A stretch of 64,000 bases of DNA from Nymphaea colorata (GCF_008831285.2 NC_045146.1:12331149-12395148), one strand, 5' to 3'. Shown: positions 47,502 through 60,220, counted from the first letter of the stretch. Numbers and translations are program-made. The notes: generated from the letters alone by a model not told the origin.

Positions 47502-48666
47502 ATGGTTTTGAGAAATGGGTGCGGCGTCATGGAGGGAGTGGAGGAGCGGCAGCCGGAGAATGGCGGGGGCGGCGCTGCTGCTGCGAGCAGCGGGGGTGGC
47601 GTGTACGTGAAGGTGATGACGGACGAGCAGATGGAGCTGCTAAGACGGCAAATCTCCGTCTACGCCACCATATGCGAGCAGCTTGTGGAGATGCACAAGG
47701 CCATCACTGCCCAACAGGATTCCATTGCCGGTCGCTTCCCCACCACCACCATCCTTGCTTCTTCTTTCTTATTATTTGCAATATCGCCGTTTCTAAACTA
47801 GTGTCCTTTTCTTATCGGCTGACTCCGCTACTTACTTTTGCTTTCCTGGTTCTTTTTGGTTTCTTCCTTTTTGGGGGCTTAGAAAATTAACTTTGAGATA
47901 TTTTTACTGCTGATATAGAGGATTTCTTTTTTGCTTCTTTATCTTCTTTCTAAGTTTTCGCGCCATATATATAAATATAACATATATATTTTTTATTTTT
48001 TGGGGGTGGGTGGAGGGGAGCAGAAGGAGATTGGCTCTTCGGGATTGTGGAGTTGTGATCCTTTTATGATGGCTTTATGTAACTCATGTGGTCGTTTTTG
48101 ATACGCAAAGCCCATTTTCGGTTTTCTTATCTAATGTTTTTAGAAATTAATGTTATGTTTATGATAATTAAATTGGTGGATTGGTGTAAGCTCTCTGGTT
48201 TTTGTTTGATGGTATCACCATACTTCATTTTATTAAAGTTACAACTCTCAGCTTTGGAGTGGCTGCTGCCTTTGTCATAATTATGCACCCGGGAAATTGA
48301 TTTGCCTAAAGGAATTTGTGGCATTATGAAGCTCCGCACTCCGTTTCCTTTTTATGATGATGGCACCAAGTTTTATATATATTTCTTTTTCTTAATTTCG
48401 GTTCTTTTTTCTCTGCGAAGAAGCAAATCTAAGTGGTTTTTATTTTCCAGTATTGGCTTATCATGCTTCTATTATAGAAAAAGCCTCAAATTCTTTTTTA
48501 AATATATTCCTTTTTTTTGGTTTGCTTTTATGTCTTCTTCCATAGAAGCAGGAGAGTCTTGAACCCCTTTTTGCTCTCGTTGAATAAATCTCCTCGAGAG
48601 AAGATTTTCATTGATTGTTTGCCTTTTCTTAAACATGATGTGGTATCTCTCTCTCTCTCTCTCTCT

Positions 48667-48703
<37 letters not shown>

Positions 48704-51700
48704 GTGGATTTCTCTTTCGGGCTTTAAGTAATCGGTTGTTAAAAACTGTCGTAAAGGTGCATTAATAACAGTTTTTGTTGGCCACAGTTTTTCAAGGCTT
48801 TTAACAGCGCCTTTTGAAATTTTTAGTGCTGGATCTTTTAAAAAGTGTCCATCCGGTCAGCAGAATTCGATCTCTCTCTCTCTCTTTACGATATCTACGA
48901 ATGTCGTTTACAAATGATAAATTATCTGATCAACTTGATATGTTGATTTTACAGTTGATTCATTAGAATTTATTGTTAGAAAGGTAGCGGTTGTTCTTTA
49001 GCAGTATTCCCCTTTTCTCGGCCTAATACAAAGACAGCTTGAATAGAGTTTCTCAAGCAAGACAGAGATTTCTAGGTTGAAAGTTGAGATCTGAGGGAGG
49101 AGGAAAAGTTGAGGGTGGGAAATATTTCTATATGTTATCCATTCTGTGTTACAAGTGAACTTGAGATCTTATGGTTGAGTAGTCTGCATTCAATTCTCTT
49201 ATGATGACCAACTCTTGGTACTCATTCTGCTCAATGGAGAAAACTGGAAAAAAGTGGCCAAGTTTGTCAAACATGGCTTGGTGTTGTTTTTATCTTTGTC
49301 CACTACCGTTAGTTTTTCTAATGATAAGGTCATCTGTCAACTTCGAGTTCTCAATCAAGCTAATCAAGCTATTACTTAGCTGATATCTATCTAAATCTTC
49401 TTGTTTACTATTTTGGACAAGAAGTTACGGCTGCCATCTAGTCGTCTCTTCATTTAGTTTCCTGGATTTATACATTAACCAAACCCTATCCAACTAAATC
49501 TTCACAGTCCACTATCTAACTAAATCTTCTAGGTCATCGAGTAACTTGTTGTCCTCTGCAAAGGTCGAATTTATCAATTATGTAATACATTGCATTGCTA
49601 TTCTTACTAAAAACTTCAGACCTTCATCTTTCATGTATCAATATATCAATATTAATATCTCTTTGCAAGACATTCCTGAACAATGTGAAAAAGTTACAAT
49701 CAACTTTCGAATAATTTTCTTGATCACAGAACGATAGTTCATTGACTATATTCTACGTGCATGATACACTACTTTGTAATTAAAATCTTCTGGTCCAGAT
49801 TGTAGGAATTGCTGTTATTTTGGCATTGAAATAGAAACCTAATTTTAACAAGAGTCTAAATCTTTTTAAAAGATTGGATAGTTGTCGGAAATTCTCTCAA
49901 GCTACATTTTGTTACTAGTAGTTTGGAACTAAAGCTTTAAAACCAGGTGTTTGTTTGCAGACACTCATTACAGGAAACTGGGGCAGTTCATAAGCAAAAT
50001 TGAGTTTTACATTTTAAATCCATATAAATTGTTTTGTTCTATAAGAAGCAAGTTTTTTTTTTTTTTGTTTAAGTGAACACAGTTATGCATGTGAAATAGT
50101 AAGGATGAGTTAAGACCAAATTATTAGGCTATATGTAGAGCTAATATTGTGACTTCAGTTTCTGTCCTCTGTGATTCCATGCAAAGACATAACGTTAGAG
50201 GCTGAGCTACTTTGACTGTGACCTTGCATACCTTCACAATAGACCATTCTGAAAGGCACCAATGAACAAACTGTCATAGCACAACTGCTGTTGAATAGAA
50301 GATTCAGCACTGATCCTGATGACTTGACCTAGTGTCCCCACGGTGAAGTTGATTCCTTAATGGTGAGGTGACTAGTAACAGTTATTGCTACTTCACTCTG
50401 CCAAGTCTCACAGTAGGTAGTTAAGTTCCTGGAGAACCAGCTAGTCAAGCAGTCTTCTGGTCTTAGTCAATTAATTTTCTATGTGACGAGTTGTTTATTG
50501 TTTAACTTTGATCTATGGAGCTTTATACTTGAGATAAATAAGAACTATTTTGTATCAGAAGTTCTGTCGTAATCTGATAATTGAACCTAAATTCTTAAGT
50601 GGTGTCAGTTGTTGGATTTAAGACACGACTGTTTTGGTAAAGACACAAGGCAGTAATGGATGTAGAAGGCTGTTTCAGTTTATGTATCAGTTGAAAGGAA
50701 AATAAGGCAGTAAAACGAAAGGTGCATGTGTAATTTTAATCAGCCAAGATTCTCCAGAGTAGTCCTTATATGAGGTGATGGCCAGTTTTTCCCAAGGATG
50801 GCACAGCAAGCTCTGTCTCAGTGAACAATGCTACATCATCTTGTTGCGTCAGTGGGGGCTAGGAGAACCTGAGGTCTAGTCAACTGACATATCCTGGCTT
50901 TAGTCCTTTAATTTCTTAAATATTTTAATCTATCAATCTTTTACAAATTGCTTGATGCCTTCTGTCATTTACTCATTATGAAATTGGACATGGGCATTTT
51001 GAGTGGAACATGTGTGCATCAAGGAAGAAACATGTTTATTGCATTAATTGCTATGCATAAAAAATAAAGTGGCGAACTAAATCTCCTTTATGGTTGTCAT
51101 CTTTGCTTTTATGATTGCAATAGATTTATGACTATGATGAAAGTCAATTTCCCAAGCTGAAATTTTGATGCCTGGATGATGTGGTTTCTGTTGAAACCCA
51201 CCATATTCTAACAAGCAATTGTGTATGAGTCTGCTAGCTGGTTGACACAGCAACTTGTCTACTCTTGCAGTTTTTGTGTCATCTTCTCCACAAATGTAAT
51301 GTTGATAACTCGGGCAAATGCAATCTGATTAGAGGATCTGTTTTGACAGTAATGGCTTGATAAATATGAAAATGTTTACATAGCTAGCCTGTCATTAAGC
51401 ATCTAGTGTATGATTTCTTCAATATTAATATCACATTGTTATTACATGATGGCATGGAATACTAGAGCAGCTATTTATCTCCGGTTTGTTTCATTCAGAA
51501 ACTTTTCTTGGATTATTACCTGGTAGGGGAAAAAATTGTGTGAAGATGTCATTTAAAAGAAACCTGGATGAGGCCTAGAGTCGACCTTCATCCCTTTCAT
51601 TAACTCCAGCAGTAAGATTATTATGAAAAATTCCCTTGAACTATAATATGCATAATGCATGACAGGATAGATAACCAACAGCTGGGTCGAGCATATGCCT

Positions 51701-52750
51701 GATTGGTCAGATTGATTGTGGATAAATGACCTTCTCTTATGACATACTCATCGGGACACTTCATTTTTTTTTTTTTACTTGCCCTTTTGTCGTTCTGATC
51801 CCAATTTTATCATGTTTCAGGAATAAGGCTCGGAAATATGTATTGTGATCCACTGATGGGTGGTGGCCATAAGATCACCACAAGGCAGCGTTGGACACCA
51901 AGTCAGATGCAGCTTCAAATGCTTGAGAATATCTTTGAACAGGGAAATGGAACACCAAGCAAGCAAAAAATAAAAGAGATAACCTCTGAACTGATGCAAC
52001 ATGGACCAATTTCTGAGACCAACGTTTACAATTGGTTCCAGAACAGGCGGGCACGGTCAAAGAGAAAACAACAAGTAGGTGCACCAAATAACGTGGAATC
52101 GGCAGCAGAGACAGAAGTGGAATCACCAAAGGAAAAGAAAGCAAAAGTGGAGAACATTCATTCTCATGACAAGCCGACTCTTCATGTGGATGACATGAGC
52201 TACCACGGTCAAGAAGTCAGCTCAAATATTTATTCACTGGATCCTCAGTCCAGTAAAATGCAGCACACGCAGTCAAGTGACAGCCTGAAGTCATCCGGAA
52301 GTCTGAGTCCTTTCTCCTTCTTTGAGAACATGCTGGCAAATCCAAGTAAGTTACTTTAGTTTTGTAGCAGCTCACTATAAGTTTAATTTTTGGCCATTTT
52401 TCAAAACCAGATAGTTTGAGGACTCTGATGCATTGTTTATCTGATAATGAGGGATAAAGTGCTCAGTATTTTTAGTTATTTACTCTCTATGACGAGGTCT
52501 CAAAGAATTGTATTGGCAATTTCTTGTGATCAGTATCCCATTAGCAATTTTCCTTGAAGGCTCGATCTTCTTCCAGTTTTTAGTTAGATATCATTAAGGG
52601 TTTTTTCATCGTCTGTTAACTACATGCTCTTAACATTTCCTTACTGATTTTTGGTGGGTGAATGCAGGGATTGAGCATCTTATGGGGAAGATGGAGAGCC
52701 AAGACTTTAGCCCATTCCACACAAACGATGGATTTGATGTGATTGGGTGA
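47502..52750 (+). CDS. WOX13: WOX13-clade WUSCHEL-related homeobox transcription factor
   Basis: Nuclear homeodomain regulator of the ancient WOX13 clade. Three exons: 47502-47730, 51821-52345 and 52668-52750, giving 278 aa. The N-terminus is Gly/Ala-rich. The clade-specific block [20 protein letters not shown]...[14 protein letters not shown] precedes the first intron. The homeodomain (about residues 95-160) holds [18 protein letters not shown] and the recognition helix [16 protein letters not shown]. The C-terminal part is Ser-rich, and the last exon carries EHLMGKM, also seen in Arabidopsis WOX13. No WUS box (TLxLFP) is present, as expected outside the modern clade. The start was chosen at 47502 because it opens the conserved region after a GA-rich leader. 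The frame is open upstream to an ATG at 47250, and Met10 (47529) is an alternative. Intron 1 is 4.1 kb. Confidence 0.95.
47731..51820. other. WOX13 intron 1 (4.09 kb)
   Basis: A long T-rich intron with a (TC)n(AT)n compound microsatellite at 48645-48699 and a short CT run near 48872-48886. No embedded gene or transposon ends were recognised. It ends in a T11 tract and TTTCAG at 51820. Confidence 0.7.
48645..48699. repeat. (TC)n(AT)n compound microsatellite
   Basis: A TC run at 48645-48668 followed by an AT run at 48671-48699, in WOX13 intron 1. Confidence 0.9.
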
Positions 52751-55700
52751 TGTTAGTCACCTAATCAATTCTTTTGCCTTCATATAACTTTGCTTTTGCC
52801 TAACAGTTGATAGAGCAGATGGCTTTGAGATATTGGTATACATACATGTCAGAGAACATAGATCAGCATGAGTATGACAGTTGGTATATAGTGCATCCTG
52901 ATAGAGATTGCTGGATTTTGTATCCAGTAGCAGCTAATCCTCCAGTTGGGTGTTTTTTGTTCTTTGATCATTGTCTGCCTCCTTCGGTCGATGTAAAGTT
53001 GAATTTAGCCGAGTGGATGACTTGTGTGCACTGTAACTTGGACGTCTGATAGTGTGCTGTGGTATCGGCCCTACAGAATCCTTAATTTGGTAGAATTACT
53101 TGACTTTATTTTGATCATTCTACTGCTGCCATTCTGTTTAATTGGGCTTGAGTTAACATTATTTCCACATTCCTTCATCCACAGTATATGGAATTTAGTC
53201 ACTACAAGTTCTTTTTCTTTTTCGCCTTGACTGATGGGAGCTAAAACTAGCAAACGCACGTCTTCATTAGGAAAATGAACTTAACAAGATGGAGGTTCTT
53301 GATGGGCCGAACTGTTGAGCAACGGATTGCTTAGGTTATCTGCCTGCTCTTGTTCTAGCCAAAACATGTGGAGGAAGCAGATTTATCATTTATTGTACTT
53401 CATAACATCTCGAAGATTCCCTTGCTTACGCTGATTTCAGAATGGGAGGTTTGGATGTCGTTTTTTGTTAGTGCCAAAGCTAAACGTAGTATGTGTTAAA
53501 ATTTAGTTCTTTGGATGCGGCGACCTACTCCTGCTTTGGCAGTCGCCGGCTGCCGGCTTTCTGCTTGGGCACTGCAGCTATGATCGATCAAGTTGATTGC
53601 CGTCCACACTTGCACCATGGATTCAGAATCCCTTTCTCCCTGCCCTGCCAAGCCTTGACCCTGTACTCATGAGAGAGAACCGTTGCCGCCTGGGGGCGCC
53701 TCTCCTTTTTACCAGTCTCCGCCTGCCACCCGATCTCCACTGAGATACAAGTTCGAAGGGAAAACGCAGCCCTGAAGGTCTGAACCCTCCAGAGTGTGGC
53801 TGCTGTTTGGTGTTTGCGTGTACAAACACAAACATTTGTATGCTGAATGTCATGCACGTGCATTCATCTAGAAACAAGCAAGAGAAGGGGAAATCCATCG
53901 ATCTCAAATCTGAATATCCTAGATGTGATTCGAAGTATTCAAGTACTCCCTTAGTGGTTGTAGTCTATATGTATCATTATATATATGTACTACTTACGTA
54001 AAAATTGTGGTACACATACCTACTCCCCAATTATGACTATTAATATTTATCCAAATCTAGTGAGTAAAGTTGGTTCACTTGCAAATTTTCCATGTCAATA
54101 CGTATCGTAGAGAAGTAGAATGTCAGAAGATTCTTTCACTCATGCATGATCAGAGAAGATTAGACTGTCAATGAAGATTTATACACTTGTACATGCATGG
54201 AACAAATGAACAGGTTTCTCATGTTTCTTGATATTTTGTTCTCAACATTAATGGAAAAATTGTTGCAAATTTTATTGATGCTGAACTTCCAAAGACATTT
54301 TAAGCAAATCCGATCCCTGACATATTGCTAACTATTTCTTCCCTCTCTCTCTCTCTTTCTTATTAGGGATGTCAGTCATTATATTAGGGATGTCAGTCTT
54401 TTTTAAAACTTGGTTGAATATATATATATATATGTGTGTGTGTGAATGTGTGATCAAACACATGGAACGATGGTTATTACATGATAGCTAAAATTTTAAA
54501 ATGTGTCCTAAAAATCAGTCGCCGCAAAACGTTACCAACAGTTATGATGTAGCAATCATTTATGGTGCTTTTAAAAATGGTTACCATGAAATTTTACTTA
54601 GTCATATGGAAACATCCAGCAGATTCAAATTCTCCTATGAACATGTATACATATACATGTATAATTGTATATGCATGTACGTATACATATATTAAAAAGT
54701 TAGAAGTCAAAAGAATCACTTGATAAACCATAAAGTAAGTCTCTTACCGTAATCAAAGAAGACTTTTAAAAGTGAGAAAGTAAAACGTTAAAAAAGACAC
54801 TCTGTAAAATGAGTTTCGCTCCGCAAAGGAAAGTTTTAAAAAAATTATAAGTCCTTAATTGCATAAAATCCCAAACCCTTAAAGTTTAAAAAAAACGGTA
54901 AGTCCTTAATTGCATAACCCTTAACCTAATTCAGCTGTGCCTGTGCCTCTCCTCCTACTGCCACAAGCCAGGTCCTCCCCTCTTCCACTTTCTTCTTCTT
55001 CTTCTTCTTCTTCTTTTTCTTCTTTCTGTGAAGAATGCCACTCCCAAGAAGCTCCCAATGCAGGTGCAGCACCCAAACCAATGTGCCATATTTAGGACAA
55101 GGACAAGAAGCAGACCACATAATTCTTACTAAAAAAAAATTAAAACAGAAAATCAACATGCTAACATGTTTGTGATTGCTAAAACAATATGTTTTTAGTC
55201 AAGCTATTTTCATAAAACATATTGATTCTTCTACCATCAAAATTTCAGTGTTTTAGGAGCTATTAATTTTTTATAATAAAAATAACATATTTGAAACAAA
55301 AAAGTCATTTATATATTCCTATCAAATCACTCTTAAAATCATATTTATAATGTTAGATTACAGAAGAAGGATATCAATAATCTATTTTAAGCTATCTGGT
55401 TGTTGCCTCTAAACTATACATTCCCCCATATGACTCTGTGTGTGTGTGAGTGAGTGACTACATGCACAGATAATAGGTAAATGTTTATTTATTATAAAGA
55501 ACCATACACACAAAGTAGCACGATAAGGTCACAAACCAAGCTGTGAATTCACCTGATGGGATAGGCATATTTGAATCATATGTTTCTTGTCCTGGAGATT
55601 TCTAACCTCTCTCTCTCTCTTTTTCATCAGGTCACCAAGTTGACTCGTCCACTCGCTTGAGTTTTAAAATAACTTGAATCAGGCTAGTCATGGCCAAGTT

Positions 55701-55939
55701 AGGGCGAGTCGGGCTGAGTTAGGGGTGAACCGGGTCAACCTTGACCCGGGGCCAAGTTTTCTGGAGATCCAAACTGACTCGGGTGATTATCGAGCCAACT
55801 CGACGAGTCAGCTAACTATGATATGATTCCTCCTCCTGCGATTAAAGGCATTATTTTGAGCGGAGGAATGTGTAATGTTGGAAAACATGAATTTTTTCAC
55901 GAGTTTTAATCTTTTTGTTAATGTAAGTGTGCTTCCATT
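52751..55939. other. WOX13 3' flank and gene-free DNA
   Basis: The WOX13 3' UTR probably extends to about 53.0-53.5 kb. Open frames at 52807-53049 and 53588-53907 show no family. Short direct duplications occur near 54361-54400 (ATTAGGGATGTCAGTC, twice) and 54846-54915 (TAAGTCCTTAATTGCATAA, twice). A (TTC)n run lies near 54990-55015. GACTCG-rich transposon-like debris lies at 55630-55820. Confidence 0.45.
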
Positions 55940-56770
55940 TCATAGTAGGGCTGCGCATTGGGTCTTTCCATCAACTCTATTATCTCAAATAAAGCATAAG
56001 CATAAATTAGGAAAAATTTACTTTAGACTTGCACTTTGGAATCTGTAGTTGCTACTTGCTGGCATTAAATTTAGGTGGTATCCGATGTCAACATTATTAT
56101 TAAAACCTAAATTATTATCGAGAACATCAAGAGACTAGAGTTTTTTTGTGCTTATACATGTAGCTCCCAAATTTAAATCAATCAGGACTAGTTTTAGCAC
56201 AATATGTCACATTTTCCATCCAAGTTTTCAAACAATGGTAGATATGAAGGGTCTTTCTACCAACTCTGCTCTCCCAAATGAAACACAAATCTTTAAATTA
56301 GGAAAACTTGAATATAAAGGCCCAAACTTTAAAATATACAGTTGCTAGTGCAAAATTTAGGCAACGTTCAATGCAGACATTACGTTAGAACCTAAAATTT
56401 CCATCCTTGTTACTGAATACATCAAGAAAGAACTTTTTTTCACTTATATATATATAGCTTCCAAGTTTGAATAATTCGCTGTCCTAGTACTAGCGCTATG
56501 TCACTATATCTTTTATAAGTTTATGACATTTAAGTTTTCAAAAAATGGTGGATATGAGAGGTTTTACCACCAACTCTATTCCCTCAAATAAACCACAAGC
56601 ATTAAGTTAGGAAAACTTAGATATAAATACTTGAACTTTGAATATGCGGTTGGTAGTGCTAAATGCTAGGTGACATGTGAAATTGAAATATAGCAATATT
56701 GGAACCTAAAATTGCCATATATATGGATACATCGAGAACCGAGCTTTTTTTACTTATATGTATAGAGTTG
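55940..56770. repeat. Three-copy ~300-bp tandem repeat
   Basis: Three diverged units carry, in order, TTCAAACAATGGTAGATATG (units 2 and 3), CCAACTCT (55972, 56261, 56571), AAATTAGGAAAA or a close variant, a GTTGCTAGTGC-like word, AACCTAAA and ACATCRAGA. The spacings are about 289 and 310 bp. The units are non-coding. Confidence 0.8.
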
Positions 56771-57415
56771 CCTAAAATGTTATTTTCTAGTACCTCTCCT
56801 GCTCACATATACTTTCTCTATAAATTTGATTGCTGAAGAACAAGTCCCAGTAACCTACTAAGCTTTGTAATGGTGATCTTAAGTTTTGCCAATTACGGTA
56901 GATGATAAAAGCATCCGTTTCAGTTGTTTTCTTTTAAAAGAATTTTATCTTATATGATATATGGTTCATGGCTTCTGTTGTGTTTTGTTTTTGTGATTTT
57001 AGTTATATGCTTTCTTAGTATTAACCTTGACCATAGATCTTGCTTTTCCCTTTGTAATTTTAAGCTGTCGTATGTCATATTACTTTGTATGTTTATCCTT
57101 GCGAATAGCTCTGGTGTACTCCTTTCTTGGTCATTGCATTCTTTTTTCTATTTGTGACTTACGTTAGATAATTATGATCTTGATTTGGATGAATATATAT
57201 GGTGAAATTGTATATGGTTTATGAACCTGAGATTTGGACAATCTGGGTCTAGAGCTGTGCAGCTTCCTTCTACATGTCTTTATCTCTTGACTACCATGTA
57301 CCGTGGAGTTGTCGATGGCGAGCCTACTGCTTTGCTAATGTGCCCCATTGAGTTGGTATAATAATCTTTTAGCTCTACCATGCTCCCACATCCAAGGTCG
57401 TCGCTTCCAATGGCT

Positions 57416-57765
57416 TCGACTCAAAGATGCATGCTGGTGACTCAGAGACGCATGCTGGGGCTTTTAAGTGCTTCATGTATAGTCCATTTGTCATGTGCGA
57501 GACAGCGAAGACAGCGGTGAAGTAGTCATGAAGCTCTTCCACGAAAGGAAATTAAAACTCCACAATAGCAATGCAAGATCAAGTGTGGAATTTTTCCTGT
57601 TGCGGAAGAACTTCATTGGGTGGAGTTTTTTCTGGTGTGGAAGAGCTTCATGACTACTTCACCGCTGTCTTTTTGCTGTCTCGCACACGACAAATGGGCT
57701 ATATATGAAGCACTTAAAAAGCCAAGCATGCGTCTCTGAGTCACCAGCATGCTTCTCGGAGTTGA
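57416..57765. repeat. Long imperfect inverted repeat (hairpin), ~150-bp arms
   Basis: The left arm (57416-57566) is nearly the reverse complement of the right arm (57616-57765), with an estimated 85-90% match by eye and a ~50-nt loop. Shared blocks include GCATGCTGGTGACTCAGAGA, TTTTAAGTGCTTCAT, GACAGCGGTGAAGTAGTCAT and GAAGCTCTTCCAC. Either strand would fold into a ~350-nt hairpin. No protein family was recognised in the arms and no known conserved plant miRNA was spotted. It could be a young MIRNA or siRNA hairpin, an inverted duplication of an unknown gene piece, or a foldback transposon. Confidence 0.85.
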
Positions 57766-59506
57766 GAGAGAGACAGAGATGGTGAAGTATCGTGTGCTGC
57801 ATCTCCTGCTATGCTTCTTGTTTTTCTTTCCGACCGAATAGCATTTTAGCATGAGAAAGAATCTGCAATTTATTACTTAAAAGGATCTCAAAACCACCAG
57901 TGCTACACTACACGTGCAACCTTTCAATTTTTCCCTCGTTTTCCAGTTCCATGCTTGAGTTTTGGAATACTTAATTAAGGGATTAATACAATTATACAAA
58001 TCCAAGGTATGAGCTTTAAAATGGATGCCAACATGAGGACAGAAGGATGGGAATGAGATGACGCCCTTCTCCACGGGAGCAAGGTTATCCAACGGCTAAC
58101 TGCTCAATCTGTATTTCCTTTTTTTTTTTGCTTTTTCGAATGCAACTTTTAGCTAGTTTTATATATTATTTGGATATTGCGTCCATATTTGACTTAACGG
58201 CCTGTTTAGATGGAGAGAAACGAAAGGATGTTCCCGTGATGCAACTACGATCTTGTATCCAAACACGGGTTATATAAAAGGAAAGGGATTTAATATGTGT
58301 GCTGTGCAATGCTTTCCAAATTTTTTATGAAACTATGCTGCGAACTTTGGTCTTTATGCTTTTCAAGTTGTAAATAATCTAATCACAACGTTGTGGTCCG
58401 AACCCACAATCAAGTCCTTCATTCACCTTACTAGGGATGTAAATTACACACAAAATTTCTAAATTGATGTTTATGGGACGTTATGGTATTGTCCGATTGA
58501 TGCATAAAGAAGAAAAATAACAACTAAAGGTCAATAGATTTATTTATCATGAAAGTTATATACAGTAATAGAATTCTCAAGGACACTTATTAGTTACGGT
58601 ACTGCAACCAATAGAGACTCGAGATATACAAATAGCGTAAGAAGATGCACAATGCAACAGAAGAAAACTAATATGAACAGAGCACGGCACTAGGTTCATC
58701 ACGAGCATCCCAGACTCATCATCATCTTGTCATCGACCGCTCGACCATGGTGGAGGATGTTTCAAACGAAAGTAGAGAAATAAGAAGAAGAGAAAACGGA
58801 AAGCGATCAAGCGAAACATGACGCATTTTTTGAAGGATATATAATTTGTTGGGGTAATGAAACTAAGGACCAACAGATGAGACATGGCATGGGAGGACGT
58901 AGCTGTTTTGGATGATGACATAGATTTGGTCCAACTCCCGTTAGACTGAGTCCACATCGTATATGTACCTTCACTTCATTCCATCGACGCGTGCGTTCGA
59001 CTGCGCCTTCCGATCGATCGAGCATTAGTTGGACCGGCCGACGTTACATCCGTTTCCCGTTTCTCCCTCCTCCGTGTTCAGCACTGCCTGTTTCCGATCT
59101 GATCTGCCTGTGCGCTAATTAATGTGGAAATGAAACATCCTTGTTCAAAAAAATTTTGTATCTAGGGGAAGGAATCTCCCGTCAATATCTTGGAGGCAGG
59201 ATCATTGAATTTATTTATGAATATGAGGGTCGAGGAGTTCACGCAGCCTCGTCCTACTGGCTAACGAGAGGCATATTGCGGGGATTGAACGTCAATCATA
59301 AAAGCGGGAAGACGGCAAACTGGAACATGAAAGCTAAATGACTCAGTTATTTCTACAGCGCTAGCCCACCTAATTTAGTTTTCCAAATACAGATTTTTCT
59401 ATAACAGAAGAAGAAGAAGAAGAAGAAGAAGAAGAAGAAGAAGAAAAGGGTAAAATCTCCATCTAGCTACCAAAAAGAACCTGGGGTTGTTTGTAAATCA
59501 AATGGT
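57766..59506. other. Gene-free DNA downstream of the UBL pair
   Basis: No gene is recognised. A short segment at about 58199-58271 has Tourist-like ends (GGCCTGTTTAGATGG versus CCCGTGTTTGGATAC reverse-complemented) but no clean target duplication. A GAA run sits at 59407-59447. Confidence 0.45.
59407..59447. repeat. (GAA)n microsatellite, ~40 bp
   Basis: A trinucleotide run about 60 bp past the stop of the first UBL gene, so probably in its 3' UTR as (TTC)n. Confidence 0.9.
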
Positions 59507-60220
59507 CTACATTCCACCACTAACACTGCCCTTGAAAACGGAGAGAGTGTCTCCATCCTGAACCCTATGCCAACGCAGCGTTCGGTTGTCGTACATGACG
59601 TCGTGGTTGTAAACAAAGAAATGCTCGTTGGGCGCGATGCCCTTCTCTTCCAGCTTCATCTTCAGGTCGTGAACCGTGCTCGACGAATTCACGTCCACCG
59701 GAATCTTCAGTCCTCCCTTTGACGTCTCGACGAACACCCTCATCATCTTGGTGGGTGTATTGGGCTTCAACACCACGCTGATCTCGGACTGGTCCGACAC
59801 GCCATACTCGCCGAGGCACCGGTTATCCTCCATTTCGACGCCTGAGTGCGACGCCAACAGCCGGCCGGGCTGGACGCCCTCGTACTCCTGAATCTTCTCC
59901 TTCAAGAGGCCCACGGTGTCGGAGACATCGACTTCCAGAGGGTATTGCCGGGTGGGCCTCTTCACCACGACCTGCACTTTCCGCCTCTCGGGCTCCAGGA
60001 GCACACGGATGAGGCAGCCCTCGTAGAACTCGTAGTGTTCCGCGTAGTGCTCGTCTTTTAGCACCTTGCCATTGTAGACGAGAGTCTGGCGGGCGATGGG
60101 GAAACCGTGCTTTCTCTCCACCCTCTCCTTCATCTCCTGCACCGTGTCAAAGAAGCCGATCTCGATGGTGTACTTGTTGTTGCACACCTCAAACACCACA
60201 TCCATTACTTCACCCTTCAC
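59507..60220 (-). CDS. Triple ubiquitin-like-domain protein A (ends Gly-Gly-Met)
   Basis: An intronless gene of 237 aa made of three ubiquitin-like folds in tandem: residues about 6-76, 81-152 and 159-230. Each has the beta-grasp pattern of alternating hydrophobics, a DTV...LK/MKE helix start and a (L)GEYGV or WHRVQDG-type turn; LGEYGVSDQSEISVVLK in domain 2 is very ubiquitin-like. The first five residues may not be translated: Met6 (ATG at 60205) aligns with the start of the neighbouring paralogue. The protein ends VSGGM, so a Gly-Gly lies near the position of ubiquitin's diglycine, followed by one residue. The first two domains lack a diglycine. Similar uncharacterised polyubiquitin-like proteins exist in plants. 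The role is unknown: it could be a conjugated modifier or a proteasome/ubiquitin adaptor. Confidence 0.9.
   Translation of the reverse strand: MKGEVMDVVFEVCNNKYTIEIGFFDTVQEMKERVERKHGFPIARQTLVYNGKVLKDEHYAEHYEFYEGCLIRVLLEPERRKVQVVVKRPTRQYPLEVDVSDTVGLLKEKIQEYEGVQPGRLLASHSGVEMEDNRCLGEYGVSDQSEISVVLKPNTPTKMMRVFVETSKGGLKIPVDVNSSSTVHDLKMKLEEKGIAPNEHFFVYNHDVMYDNRTLRWHRVQDGDTLSVFKGSVSGGM

Noticed and set aside
47519-47890. 123-codon frame overlapping WOX13 exon 1 in another frame
   Set aside because: It runs through the WOX13 splice donor and encodes Arg/His-rich sequence with no homology; the WOX13 frame is clearly the real one.
58199-58271. GGCCTGTTTAGATGG...CCAAACACGGG as a Tourist MITE
   Set aside because: Only ~73 bp, with no matching 3-bp target duplication; ends could match by chance.
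58807-59025. 72-codon minus-strand frame near 59 kb
   Set aside because: No recognisable domain, no supportive promoter or splice context.
59565-60061. Alternative-frame and antisense open frames over the UBL genes (also 61771-61989, 62206-62496)
   Set aside because: Shadows of the real coding strand; no independent family signature.
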